Positions 7,377 to 15,437 of a DNA stretch of 64,000 nucleotides are shown here, piece by piece. This DNA is from Streptomyces pyxinicus (GTDB lineage: Bacteria; Actinomycetota; Actinomycetes; Streptomycetales; Streptomycetaceae): contig NZ_JANUGP010000006.1 in the NCBI RefSeq assembly GCF_024753135.1, positions 186,001-250,000 on the forward strand. Direction: 5' to 3'. How positions within the stretch are numbered: position 1 is the stretch's first letter; each line of letters starts with the position of its first letter. The notes under the pieces are model-generated. The model saw only the letters and a program-made list of their open reading frames with translations. It made no database searches and was not told the DNA's origin. Both the position numbers and the translations under genes were made by a program.

Positions 7377-10040
7377 CTAGCCGGTCGGTCCTCCGAAGAT
7401 GCCACCGTTGCCGTTGCCCCTGGTATTTCCGCCGTCGTCCGTCTCGGTACCGGTGGGATCGGGGGACGGACCGCCATCCGTACCGCCGGCGTCCACGCCG
7501 CCGTTGTCGGCACCTCCGTTGTCGGTGCAGTCGTCACCCCAGCCGAGCTGGCAGGTGTCGCTCGGGGTCGGCGTCGGGCTCGGGGTGGTCTTGCTGGGCG
7601 TCGGGCTCGGCGTATCGCTGGGCGTATCGCTGGGCGTGATCGAGATGCTCGGAGTCGGCGAAGGGGCACCCGCCTCGTCCTGGACCTTGCCGATCTCGGT
7701 GGCGTCCGGGAAGCCGGGGTCGGACTTGCCCTTGAGGGCGGCCTCCATGTACTTGGTCCACACCAGCGTCGGGATGTCACCACCGTGGATCGAGTCGGAA
7801 CCCGCCGTGCCGTTCATGGAGAGCAGCTTGTGGTCCTTGGGGTTCTCGCGGAACATCGCGATCGAGGTGGACAGCTGCTGGGTGTAGCCCACGAACCACG
7901 CCGACTTGTTCGCGTCGGTGGTACCCGTCTTGCCCGCCGCGGTCCGGCCGAGTGCCTTGGCCTTCGTAGCCGTACCGTTCTGGATGACGTTCTGGAGGAC
8001 GTCCGTGACGTTGTTGGCGATGTTCGGGTCGATCGCGTCCTTGGGCCGCGGCTTCGGTTTGGCGAAGCTCGTCGCATCCGTGCCGTTCACCTTGACCTCG
8101 GTCACGGAGTACGGCTCCGTCTGTTTGCCGGAGGCGGCGAATGTGGCGTAGGCGTCAGCCATCCGGATAGCGCTGGGCGTGGACGTACCGATGGCGAAGG
8201 ACGGATTGAGGTCCTGCGACATGCTCTGCGGCAGGACGCCGGCCGCCTTGGCCACGTCCCTGACGTGTGTCATTCCCACGTCGACGCCGAGTTGCACGAA
8301 CGGCGTGTTGACGGACTGCTCCATCGCCTTGCGCAGGGTGATGTATCCCCAGCGGTACGCGCTCTCGTTGTTCTGATAGAAGGGCGTGTTGTCCTTCTTG
8401 AGGTAGTACGACCCGTCCGACTTGAAAACCTTGAGATGGTCGTTGCCGTTGTACTTGCTCAGCGGGGAGACACCCTCACCGTCGGACTTGTACGTGCCGT
8501 ACTTCATGGCGGCAGCCAGCACGAACGGCTTCCACGTCGAACCGACGGGGACACCTGAGGTGTCGGCGTTGTTGGTGAAGTGCCCGTTCTCGTAACCGTC
8601 ACCGCCGTAGAGGGCGACGATCGCACCGTCGTTGGGCACCACCGAAGCCCCACCGAACTGGACGTACTTGTCCAGATCACGGTGCTTGGGGTCGAGGCGC
8701 TCCTTCTGGACGGTCTTCACAGCCTTGGCCAGGGCATCGACCTTGGACTTCTGGAACGTCGTGTAGATCTGGTAGCCGCCCCGGTCGAACTGCTGCTCCG
8801 TGATGTCGGAGTGGTTCAGGACGTACTTCTTCGCCGTGTCGGCCAGGTAGCTGATCTGGCCGGTCATGCCCTTGGTCGCCTTGCGGTCCCGCGGGTTCGG
8901 GTACTTGGCGACGGCGTCCTGGTAGTCCTTGTCGCTGAGGTGCTGGTCCTTGTGCATCTCGCCCAGGATCCACTTCCACCGGGCCTCGGACCGCTGGCGG
9001 TTGGCATCAGCCGTCGCCGACTTGTCGAGGCCTTCGTTGCCCGCCGGGTCGTAATACGTCGGGCCCTTGAGCAGTGCGGCGAGAAAGGCACACTCGGTCG
9101 GCTTGAGATCGACCGCGTCCTTGTTGAAGTAAGTGCGGGCGGCGGCCTGGATGCCATAGGCGCCACGACCGTAGTAGGAGGTGTTCAGGTAGCCCTGGAG
9201 GATCACCTTCTTGTCGACTTTCGTGCCCACCTTGACGGAGATGAACATCTCCTTGAACTTACGGGTGAGCGTCTGGTCCTGGCTCAGGTACGTGTTCTTC
9301 ACGTACTGCTGGGTGATCGTCGACCCACCCTGCGTCTGACCGCCCCGGGCCATGTTGGCGAGGGCTCGGGCGATACCCATCGGGTCGACACCCGAGTCGT
9401 CGTAGAAGCTCTTGTTCTCCGCGGAGATCACGGCCCACTGCATGGCTTCGGGGATCTTGTCGATGGTGACGTTCTGCCGGTTGACGCCCGTGCCCGTGGC
9501 CACCATCTGTGAGCCGTCGCCCCAGTAGTAGACGTTGTTCTGGGACCGCGCGGCCAGGTTTTCGTCGGGAAGCTGGACCATCGCGTAGCCGACGCCGACC
9601 ATCACCACCAGACTGCCGACGAACCCTAGGAACACCCCGGAGACGAGCTTCCAGGACGGGACCCAGCGTCGCCACCCGGCCCGCCCGGCCCTGGGATAGT
9701 CGATGAACCGCTTCTTGCCCGGCGCCGTCGTCGCGCGGCCTCTGCCGCGTCCGGGGCCGGTCGGACCACCCGGGCCGCCACGCCCGGCGCCCGGCCCTGT
9801 GTTGTCGGCCGCTCTGCGCCGGCCGCCCTTCTGCGCCGCCCGGCGGGCCTCGGCGCGGCCGCCGTAGGGGCGCTCCTCGCCTCCGAGGCCCGGGGCGTCC
9901 GGCCCGTAGGAGTCGGCAGGAGACCCGGTGGCGCCTCGCGGTGCCGCACGGCGGCCGGAGGACGAGCCGGACGGGCCGCGTCGGGCCGCGGCACGTCCGC
10001 CTTCCTGCGGCTGCGGCGGTTTGCGACGGTGCTCGCTCAT
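7377..10040 (-). CDS. class A penicillin-binding protein (bifunctional transglycosylase/transpeptidase)
   Basis: 887 residues from the ATG at 10040 (GAGGAG site upstream). Order: a long basic disordered cytoplasmic tail (1-125); one membrane anchor (about 131-157); the GT51 transglycosylase with catalytic Glu208 in SAENKSFYDD and GGSTITQQYVKN; the transpeptidase with STWK (Ser501), SVN (576-578) and KTGT (704-706); then a Pro/Ser/Thr-rich tail with PSPTPS and DTPSDTP repeats and a Gly/Asn-rich end. It polymerises and crosslinks peptidoglycan outside the membrane. All three penicillin-binding motifs are intact. Divergent from the PadR regulator. Confidence 0.96.
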   Translation of the reverse strand: MSEHRRKPPQPQEGGRAAARRGPSGSSSGRRAAPRGATGSPADSYGPDAPGLGGEERPYGGRAEARRAAQKGGRRRAADNTGPGAGRGGPGGPTGPGRGRGRATTAPGKKRFIDYPRAGRAGWRRWVPSWKLVSGVFLGFVGSLVVMVGVGYAMVQLPDENLAARSQNNVYYWGDGSQMVATGTGVNRQNVTIDKIPEAMQWAVISAENKSFYDDSGVDPMGIARALANMARGGQTQGGSTITQQYVKNTYLSQDQTLTRKFKEMFISVKVGTKVDKKVILQGYLNTSYYGRGAYGIQAAARTYFNKDAVDLKPTECAFLAALLKGPTYYDPAGNEGLDKSATADANRQRSEARWKWILGEMHKDQHLSDKDYQDAVAKYPNPRDRKATKGMTGQISYLADTAKKYVLNHSDITEQQFDRGGYQIYTTFQKSKVDALAKAVKTVQKERLDPKHRDLDKYVQFGGASVVPNDGAIVALYGGDGYENGHFTNNADTSGVPVGSTWKPFVLAAAMKYGTYKSDGEGVSPLSKYNGNDHLKVFKSDGSYYLKKDNTPFYQNNESAYRWGYITLRKAMEQSVNTPFVQLGVDVGMTHVRDVAKAAGVLPQSMSQDLNPSFAIGTSTPSAIRMADAYATFAASGKQTEPYSVTEVKVNGTDATSFAKPKPRPKDAIDPNIANNVTDVLQNVIQNGTATKAKALGRTAAGKTGTTDANKSAWFVGYTQQLSTSIAMFRENPKDHKLLSMNGTAGSDSIHGGDIPTLVWTKYMEAALKGKSDPGFPDATEIGKVQDEAGAPSPTPSISITPSDTPSDTPSPTPSKTTPSPTPTPSDTCQLGWGDDCTDNGGADNGGVDAGGTDGGPSPDPTGTETDDGGNTRGNGNGGIFGGPTG

Positions 10041-10425
10041 CGAACGATTACTCCTCGGGCAGGCGCACTCTTGCGCGCCTGGAACGGCGGCTGATTTCCG
10101 GTCCCCCCGACATACGGATGCGGTCGGTTCCGCATTCACCCGTACTGCACCGGGGACGACGACGCTCCCCAGGCGCCACGCGGTTCCCGGTGCTGTGCAT
10201 GCCGCACAGACTACGCACCGTCAAAACCGGCCGAGCCCCGAAGTTCACCCCAAAACAGGCAAGTTGCCTCCTGCGAATCGGTGATGTGATCCCGTTCACC
10301 GACTTCCCTCTTGTCGCTCGCGGGTGGCCGTTCTATCGTCTTGATGTATCGAGTCGATACATCAGCGCGAGATAAAGGCGCTGAAGGGCACCGCGGGACC
10401 GACTGCGGGACGAGAGGAGGCGACG
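10041..10425. other. divergent intergenic region between PBP and PadR genes
   Basis: 385 bp without a convincing gene; the short open frames lack coding bias. The PadR-side end carries the operator at 10342-10364 and a possible -10 (GATAAA at 10371-10376). Nothing else was recognised. Confidence 0.6.
10342..10364. promoter_or_regulatory. probable PadR operator (perfect inverted repeat)
   Basis: TGATGTATCGA, one central base, then TCGATACATCA: an 11-bp perfect inverted repeat containing ATGT and ACAT half-sites with an 11-nt core. PadR-family proteins usually bind ATGT/ACAT palindromes. It is centred 73 bp upstream of the padR-like start and overlaps where the -35 of a promoter with GATAAA (10371) as -10 would fall, which suggests autorepression. 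The symmetry is seen directly; the binding protein is inferred. Confidence 0.8.
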
Positions 10426-11109
10426 ATGAGCCGGCGCTCCGGCATCCTTGAGTTCGCCGTGCTCGGCCTGCTCCGTGAGTCCCCGATGCACGGCTACGAG
10501 CTGCGTAAACGTCTCAACACATCGCTGGGTGTGTTTCGCGCGTTCAGCTACGGGACGCTCTACCCCTGCCTCAAGACGCTGGTCGCCAACGGCTGGCTGA
10601 TCGAGGAACCGGGAAGCACCCACGAGGACGCCCTCGCCGCGCCCCTCGCCGGACGCCGGGCCAAGATCGTCTATCGGCTGACGGCGGAAGGCAAGGAGCA
10701 CTTCGAGGAACTGCTCTCGCAGACCGGCCCGGACGCGTACGAGGACGAGCACTTCGCCGCACGCTTCGCCTTCTTCGGGCAGACGTCCCGCGATGTGCGC
10801 ATGCGTGTGCTGGAGGGCCGGCGCAGCCGGCTCGAGGAGCGCCTGGAGAAGATGCGGGCCTCTCTGGCACGCACCCGGGAGCGCCTCGACGACTACACGC
10901 TTGAGCTCCAGCGCCACGGTATGGAGTCCGTGGAGCGCGAAGTGCGCTGGCTGAACGAGCTCATCGAGAGCGAGCGGGCCGGGCGGGACCTTAAGGGTTC
11001 CGCGTCCGGAGGGACCGCTCAGCAGGACACCACCACTGGATCGACGGGCGGCCTGCCCCGTGGCGGAGGAACCTCCGGCACGGATACGCCCGACGACACC
11101 GCCACGTGA
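10426..11109 (+). CDS. PadR-family transcriptional regulator
   Basis: 227 residues; ATG with a strong AGGAGG site (about 10415-10420). The N-terminal winged helix reads [23 protein letters not shown], then [19 protein letters not shown], the PadR signature. A C-terminal helical dimerisation segment (about 115-185) and a polar Gly/Thr-rich tail follow. The palindrome at 10342-10364 is its likely own operator. The gene ends 43 bp before inositol-phosphate synthase on the same strand, so it may control that gene in an operon. Effector unknown. Confidence 0.93.
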   Translation: MSRRSGILEFAVLGLLRESPMHGYELRKRLNTSLGVFRAFSYGTLYPCLKTLVANGWLIEEPGSTHEDALAAPLAGRRAKIVYRLTAEGKEHFEELLSQTGPDAYEDEHFAARFAFFGQTSRDVRMRVLEGRRSRLEERLEKMRASLARTRERLDDYTLELQRHGMESVEREVRWLNELIESERAGRDLKGSASGGTAQQDTTTGSTGGLPRGGGTSGTDTPDDTAT

Positions 11110-11152
11110 GCCCCACTCAGGGCCTCACTCGTACACACAGGGAGCAACCGGA

Positions 11153-12235
11153 ATGGGTTCGGTTCGCGTAGCCATCGTCGGCGTGGGCAACTGCGCGGCG
11201 TCGCTGGTGCAGGGCGTCGAGTACTACAAGGACGCCGACGCGGCGTCCAAGGTCCCCGGCCTGATGCACGTGCAGTTCGGCGACTACCACGTGCGTGACA
11301 TCGAGTTCGTCGCCGCGTTCGACGTCGATGCCAAGAAGGTCGGCCTCGACCTCGCGGACGCGATCGGCGCCTCCGAGAACAACACCATCAAGATCTGCGA
11401 CGTGCCCCGCTCGGGTGTCACCGTCCAGCGCGGCCACACCCTCGACGGCCTCGGCAAGTACTACCGCGAGACCATCGAGGAGTCGGACGCCGAGCCGGTC
11501 GACATCGTCCAGATCCTGAAGGACAAGCAGGTCGACGTCCTGGTCTGCTACCTGCCCGTGGGCTCCGAGGACGCGGCGAAGTTCTACGCGCAGGCCGCCA
11601 TCGACGCCAAGGTCGCCTTCGTCAACGCTCTCCCGGTCTTCATCGCCGGCACCAAGGAGTGGGCGGACAAGTTCACCGAGGCGGGCGTCCCGATCGTCGG
11701 TGACGACATCAAGTCGCAGGTCGGCGCCACCATCACGCACCGTGTCATGGCGAAGCTGTTCGAGGACCGCGGTGTCATCCTCGACCGCACGATGCAGCTG
11801 AACGTCGGCGGCAACATGGACTTCAAGAACATGCTCGAGCGTGAGCGCCTGGAGTCCAAGAAGATCTCCAAGACGCAGGCCGTCACCTCCCAGATCCCCG
11901 ACCGGGACCTCGGCGAGAAGAACGTCCACATCGGCCCGTCCGACTACGTGGCCTGGCTGGACGACCGCAAGTGGGCGTACGTCCGCCTCGAGGGCCGCGC
12001 CTTCGGTGACGTCCCGCTGAACCTGGAGTACAAGCTCGAGGTCTGGGACTCCCCGAACTCGGCGGGTGTCATCATCGACGCCCTGCGTGCGGCCAAGATC
12101 GCCAAGGACCGCGGCATCGGTGGCCCGATCCTGTCCGCCTCCTCGTACTTCATGAAGTCCCCGCCGGTCCAGTACTTCGACGACCAGGCCCGCGAGAACG
12201 TCGAGAAGTTCATCCGCGGCGACGTCGAGCGCTGA
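11153..12235 (+). CDS. ino1: inositol-3-phosphate synthase
   Basis: 360 residues; the ATG at 11153 has an AGGGAG site 8 nt upstream. The N-terminal Rossmann motif [16 protein letters not shown] binds NAD+. Other conserved segments are [28 protein letters not shown] and [13 protein letters not shown]. It converts glucose-6-phosphate to inositol-1-phosphate, the source of inositol for phosphatidylinositol lipids and mycothiol. The length fits the short actinobacterial form. It follows padR closely and ends at a strong terminator. Confidence 0.97.
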   Translation: MGSVRVAIVGVGNCAASLVQGVEYYKDADAASKVPGLMHVQFGDYHVRDIEFVAAFDVDAKKVGLDLADAIGASENNTIKICDVPRSGVTVQRGHTLDGLGKYYRETIEESDAEPVDIVQILKDKQVDVLVCYLPVGSEDAAKFYAQAAIDAKVAFVNALPVFIAGTKEWADKFTEAGVPIVGDDIKSQVGATITHRVMAKLFEDRGVILDRTMQLNVGGNMDFKNMLERERLESKKISKTQAVTSQIPDRDLGEKNVHIGPSDYVAWLDDRKWAYVRLEGRAFGDVPLNLEYKLEVWDSPNSAGVIIDALRAAKIAKDRGIGGPILSASSYFMKSPPVQYFDDQARENVEKFIRGDVER

Positions 12236-12282
12236 GGCGCGGACGGCCTCGCTCGCAAGAGAACGCTCCTGCCAGGGCTGTG

Positions 12283-12314
12283 AAGGTCCCCGGGTCCTCC
12301 GACCCGGGGACCTT
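12283..12314 (+). terminator. terminator after ino1
   Basis: Perfect 14-bp stem (12283-12296 with 12301-12314) and 4-nt loop, 48 bp after the ino1 stop. It isolates the following MFS gene. Confidence 0.88.
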
Positions 12315-12337
12315 CCGCGTGTGTGAGGGTGTGATCC

Positions 12338-13618
12338 ATGTCCGTCGTCCGTGACCTGCGCGTCCTGCTGTGTCTGCGGGACTTCCGGCGTCTGCTGTCG
12401 GTCCGTCTCCTGTCCCAGGGTGCCGACGGCGTCTACCAGGTCGCACTCGCGACGTACGTCGTCTTCTCCCCGGAGAAGCAGACCTCGGCCACCGCGATCG
12501 CCTCGGCGATGGCGGTCCTGCTGCTCCCTTACTCCCTGGTCGGCCCGTTCGCCGGTGTGCTCCTGGACCGCTGGCGCCGTCGGCAGGTCTTCCTCTACGG
12601 CAACCTGCTGCGCGCCGCGCTGGCGGTGGTCACCGCCGCCCTGATGACCGTCCACGTCCCGGACTGGCTCTTCTACGTCTCGGCGCTGTGCGTCACGGCG
12701 GTCAACCGCTTCGTCCTCGCCGGCCTGTCCGCCGCCCTGCCGCGCGTGGCCGATGCCGAACTCCTGGTAGTGGCGAACTCCCTGTCACCCACGGCGGGCA
12801 CGCTCGCCGCGACGGCCGGCGGGGGTCTGGCCTTCCTCGTGCGGATCGGGGCATCGGGCTCGGACGCGGCCGTGGTGCTGCTGGGCGCGTTCCTCTATCT
12901 CTGCGCGGGTCTCGCTTCTCTGAGCATGGCACCCACGCTGCTCGGTCCGGACCTGTCACCGCAGCGCCCGCATCTGGGAGTGGCGCTCGCGGACACCGCG
13001 CGCGATCTGTTCGCGGCCGTACGGCACCTGGCCGCTCCCAGGCGCAGGGAAGCGGCCTGGGCTCTGGCCGCGATGACGCTGATGCGCTTCTGCTACGGCG
13101 CCGTCCTCGTCCTGCTCCTCATGCTCTGCCGCTACGCCCTCGCCGAGGGCCCCGAGGACGGACTCCGCCTGTTGGGGTCGGCGCTGGCGCTGTCCGGGGC
13201 TGGATTCTTCGCGGCGGCCGTCATGAGCCCCTGGGCGGCAGGGCATCTGGGACCCGGCCGCTGGATCGCCGTGTGCTCCGGCGCCGCAGCGGTACTGACG
13301 CCCGCGCTCGGCCTGCCGTTCGCCACCGGCCCATTGCTCGCCGCCGCCTTCTTCCTGGGGCTGACCACCCAGGGGGCGAAGATCGCCACTGACACCATCG
13401 TGCAAGCCTCGGTGGCCGACGGCTTCCGCGGCCGGGTCTTCTCCGTGTACGACGTCCTCTTCAACATCGCTTTCGTCGGCGCGGCCGGAGTGGCGGCCCT
13501 GATGCTGCCGCCGGACGGCCGCTCCGTCGTCCTGATCGCGCTGGTCGCCGTGATCTACGGCGCCGTCGCCACGACCATGACCTGCGTCGAGCGACGACCG
13601 GACAGGTGCGAGCGGTGA
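12338..13618 (+). CDS. MFS transporter
   Basis: 426 residues with about 11-12 hydrophobic segments. The loop DRWRRRQVFLYGNLLRAAL after helix 2 resembles the MFS motif A region. A GAGGG site precedes the ATG. Such carriers move small molecules with a proton gradient; the substrate cannot be told. It converges on the CCA-adding enzyme, with the parS-bearing palindrome 13631-13666 between them. Confidence 0.85.
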   Translation: MSVVRDLRVLLCLRDFRRLLSVRLLSQGADGVYQVALATYVVFSPEKQTSATAIASAMAVLLLPYSLVGPFAGVLLDRWRRRQVFLYGNLLRAALAVVTAALMTVHVPDWLFYVSALCVTAVNRFVLAGLSAALPRVADAELLVVANSLSPTAGTLAATAGGGLAFLVRIGASGSDAAVVLLGAFLYLCAGLASLSMAPTLLGPDLSPQRPHLGVALADTARDLFAAVRHLAAPRRREAAWALAAMTLMRFCYGAVLVLLLMLCRYALAEGPEDGLRLLGSALALSGAGFFAAAVMSPWAAGHLGPGRWIAVCSGAAAVLTPALGLPFATGPLLAAAFFLGLTTQGAKIATDTIVQASVADGFRGRVFSVYDVLFNIAFVGAAGVAALMLPPDGRSVVLIALVAVIYGAVATTMTCVERRPDRCER

Positions 13619-13630
13619 GACGGGAAGTAG

Positions 13631-13666
13631 GGAGGGCTGATGTTTCACGTGAAACATCAGCCCTCC
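13631..13666. terminator. 36-bp perfect palindrome with parS at its centre (terminator hairpin)
   Basis: The 18 bases 13631-13648 are the exact reverse complement of 13649-13666. The centre is the parS at 13642-13655, and the outer arms are GGAGGGCTGAT and its complement. It lies between two convergent genes, where a bidirectional terminator is expected. Confidence 0.75.
13642..13655. other. parS: parS site (exact), inside palindrome
   Basis: Exact GTTTCACGTGAAAC at the centre of the 36-bp palindrome. Confidence 0.93.
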
Positions 13667-13688
13667 GCATCGTCCATCCCAGGCGGGT

Positions 13689-13702
13689 GTTTCACGTGAA
13701 AC
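13689..13702. other. parS: parS site (exact), second of a pair
   Basis: Exact 14-mer, 33 bp from the preceding one, just beyond the CCA-adding enzyme stop codon. The two copies form a close pair. Confidence 0.93.
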
Positions 13703-13717
13703 AACGCCCGGCCCCGA

Positions 13718-15184
13718 TCACTCCTGCTCGGCCCGCCACTCCTTGAGGGCCGCAACCGCCGCGTCGTGCGCCATGGGGCCGTTCTCCAGGCGCAGCTCCA
13801 GCATGTGCTTGTACGCCTGGCCGACCATCGGGCCCGGTCCGACGCCGAGAATCTGCATGATCTGGTTGCCATCGAGGTCCGGGCGGATGGAGTCCAGCTC
13901 CTCCTGCTCCTGGAGCTGGGCGATCCGCTGTTCCAGACCGTCGTAGGCCCGGGACAGCGCTGTCGCCTTCCGCTTGTTGCGCGTGGTGCAGTCGGAACGG
14001 GTCAGCTTGTGCAGCCGCTCCAGCAGCGGCCCCGCGTCACGGACGTACCGCCGGACCGCCGAGTCCGTCCATTCGCCGGTGCCGTAACCGTGGAAGCGCA
14101 GGTGGAGCTCAACGAGCCGGGAGACGTCCTTCACCAGCTCGTTGGAGTACTTCAGGGCAGTCATGCGCCTCTTGGTCATCTTGGCGCCGACCACCTCGTG
14201 GTGGTGGAAGGAGACCCGGCCGTCCTTCTCGAAGCGGCGCGTGCGGGGCTTTCCGATGTCGTGCAGCAGGGCCGCGAGGCGGAGCGTGAGATCCGGCCCC
14301 TCCGTCTCCAGCGCTATGGCCTGCTCCAGGACGATCAGCGAGTGCTCGTAGACGTCCTTGTGCCGATGGTGCTCGTCACTCTCCAGGCGCAGTGCCGGCA
14401 GCTCGGGCAGGACGTGACCGGCGAGACCGGTGTCCACGAACAGGGACAGCCCCTCGCGCGGGTGCGCGGAGAGGATCAGCTTGTTCAGCTCATCCCGGAC
14501 CCGCTCGGCGGAGACGATCTCAAGCCGTCCGGCCATCTCCGTCATGGCGGTGACGACCTCGGGCGCGACCTCGAAATCCAGCTGAGCGGCGAACCGGGCC
14601 GCCCGCATCATCCGCAGGGGATCGTCCGAGAACGACTCCTCGGGGGTACCCGGCGTACGCAGCACCCGAGCAGCGAGGTCGTCCAGGCCGCCGTGCGGGT
14701 CGATGAACTCCTTCTCGGGCAGCGCCACGGCCATCGCGTTGACCGTGAAATCGCGGCGGACGAGATCCTCCTCGATCGACTCGCCGTACGACACCTCCGG
14801 CTTGCGGGAGGTGCGGTCGTAGGCCTCCGAACGGTACGTAGTGATCTCGATCTGGAAGTTCAGGTCGGTGTCACCGACACGGGCACCCTTGTGCGCACCG
14901 ACGGTTCCGAAGGCGATCCCCACTTCCCATACGGCATCCGCCCATGGCCGCACGATCTTCAGTACGTCCTCGGGACGGGCGTCCGTGGTGAAGTCCAGGT
15001 CGTTGCCCAACCGGCCGAGCAGCGCGTCACGGACCGACCCGCCGACCAGGGCAAGGGAGAAACCCGCCTGCTGGAATCGGCGGGCGAGATCGTCGGCGAC
15101 CGGGGCCACCCGCAGCAGCTCGGTGACCGCGCGCTGCTGCGCCTGGCTGAGGGCGGAGGGAGTGTCTTCGTTGGCGTTCGGCAC
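13718..15184 (-). CDS. cca: CCA tRNA nucleotidyltransferase (class II)
   Basis: 488 residues from a GTG. LVGGSVRDALLG (GG at 48-49) and the catalytic DLD (Asp62/Asp64) define the nucleotidyltransferase head. A phosphohydrolase HD motif (LLHDIGKPRTRR) and a C-terminal helical domain follow. It adds or repairs the 3' CCA of tRNAs, which matters here because neither tRNA gene in this window encodes CCA. No strong ribosome binding site is seen before the GTG, so the exact start is uncertain. Convergent with the MFS gene. Confidence 0.95.
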   Translation of the reverse strand: MPNANEDTPSALSQAQQRAVTELLRVAPVADDLARRFQQAGFSLALVGGSVRDALLGRLGNDLDFTTDARPEDVLKIVRPWADAVWEVGIAFGTVGAHKGARVGDTDLNFQIEITTYRSEAYDRTSRKPEVSYGESIEEDLVRRDFTVNAMAVALPEKEFIDPHGGLDDLAARVLRTPGTPEESFSDDPLRMMRAARFAAQLDFEVAPEVVTAMTEMAGRLEIVSAERVRDELNKLILSAHPREGLSLFVDTGLAGHVLPELPALRLESDEHHRHKDVYEHSLIVLEQAIALETEGPDLTLRLAALLHDIGKPRTRRFEKDGRVSFHHHEVVGAKMTKRRMTALKYSNELVKDVSRLVELHLRFHGYGTGEWTDSAVRRYVRDAGPLLERLHKLTRSDCTTRNKRKATALSRAYDGLEQRIAQLQEQEELDSIRPDLDGNQIMQILGVGPGPMVGQAYKHMLELRLENGPMAHDAAVAALKEWRAEQE

Positions 15185-15437
15185 AACAGAAGAGGGTACG
15201 TGCCCCGCGCGACCTCGGGCGCCCCCATTAAGCGCCGAGGGCAGTTCCTCGCATAGCTGGTCAAGCGCCGCTCTTATCTCTTACGCATACCGTTCCCTCG
15301 ATACTGGATATAGAGGACGGGTTCATCGCCGTGCTTGATCTTGTGAAGGAGACCGCGGCACTTCCCCTCAGCGTGCATCGTTACCATGCGTGGACGCACA
15401 TTCCGACGACCACTGACGACGAGGGACGGGCGAGCGC

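Noticed and set aside
7047..8558. 503-residue plus-strand frame across the PBP gene and parS
   Set aside because: Lacks a domain or ribosome binding site and lies opposite a well-supported penicillin-binding protein.
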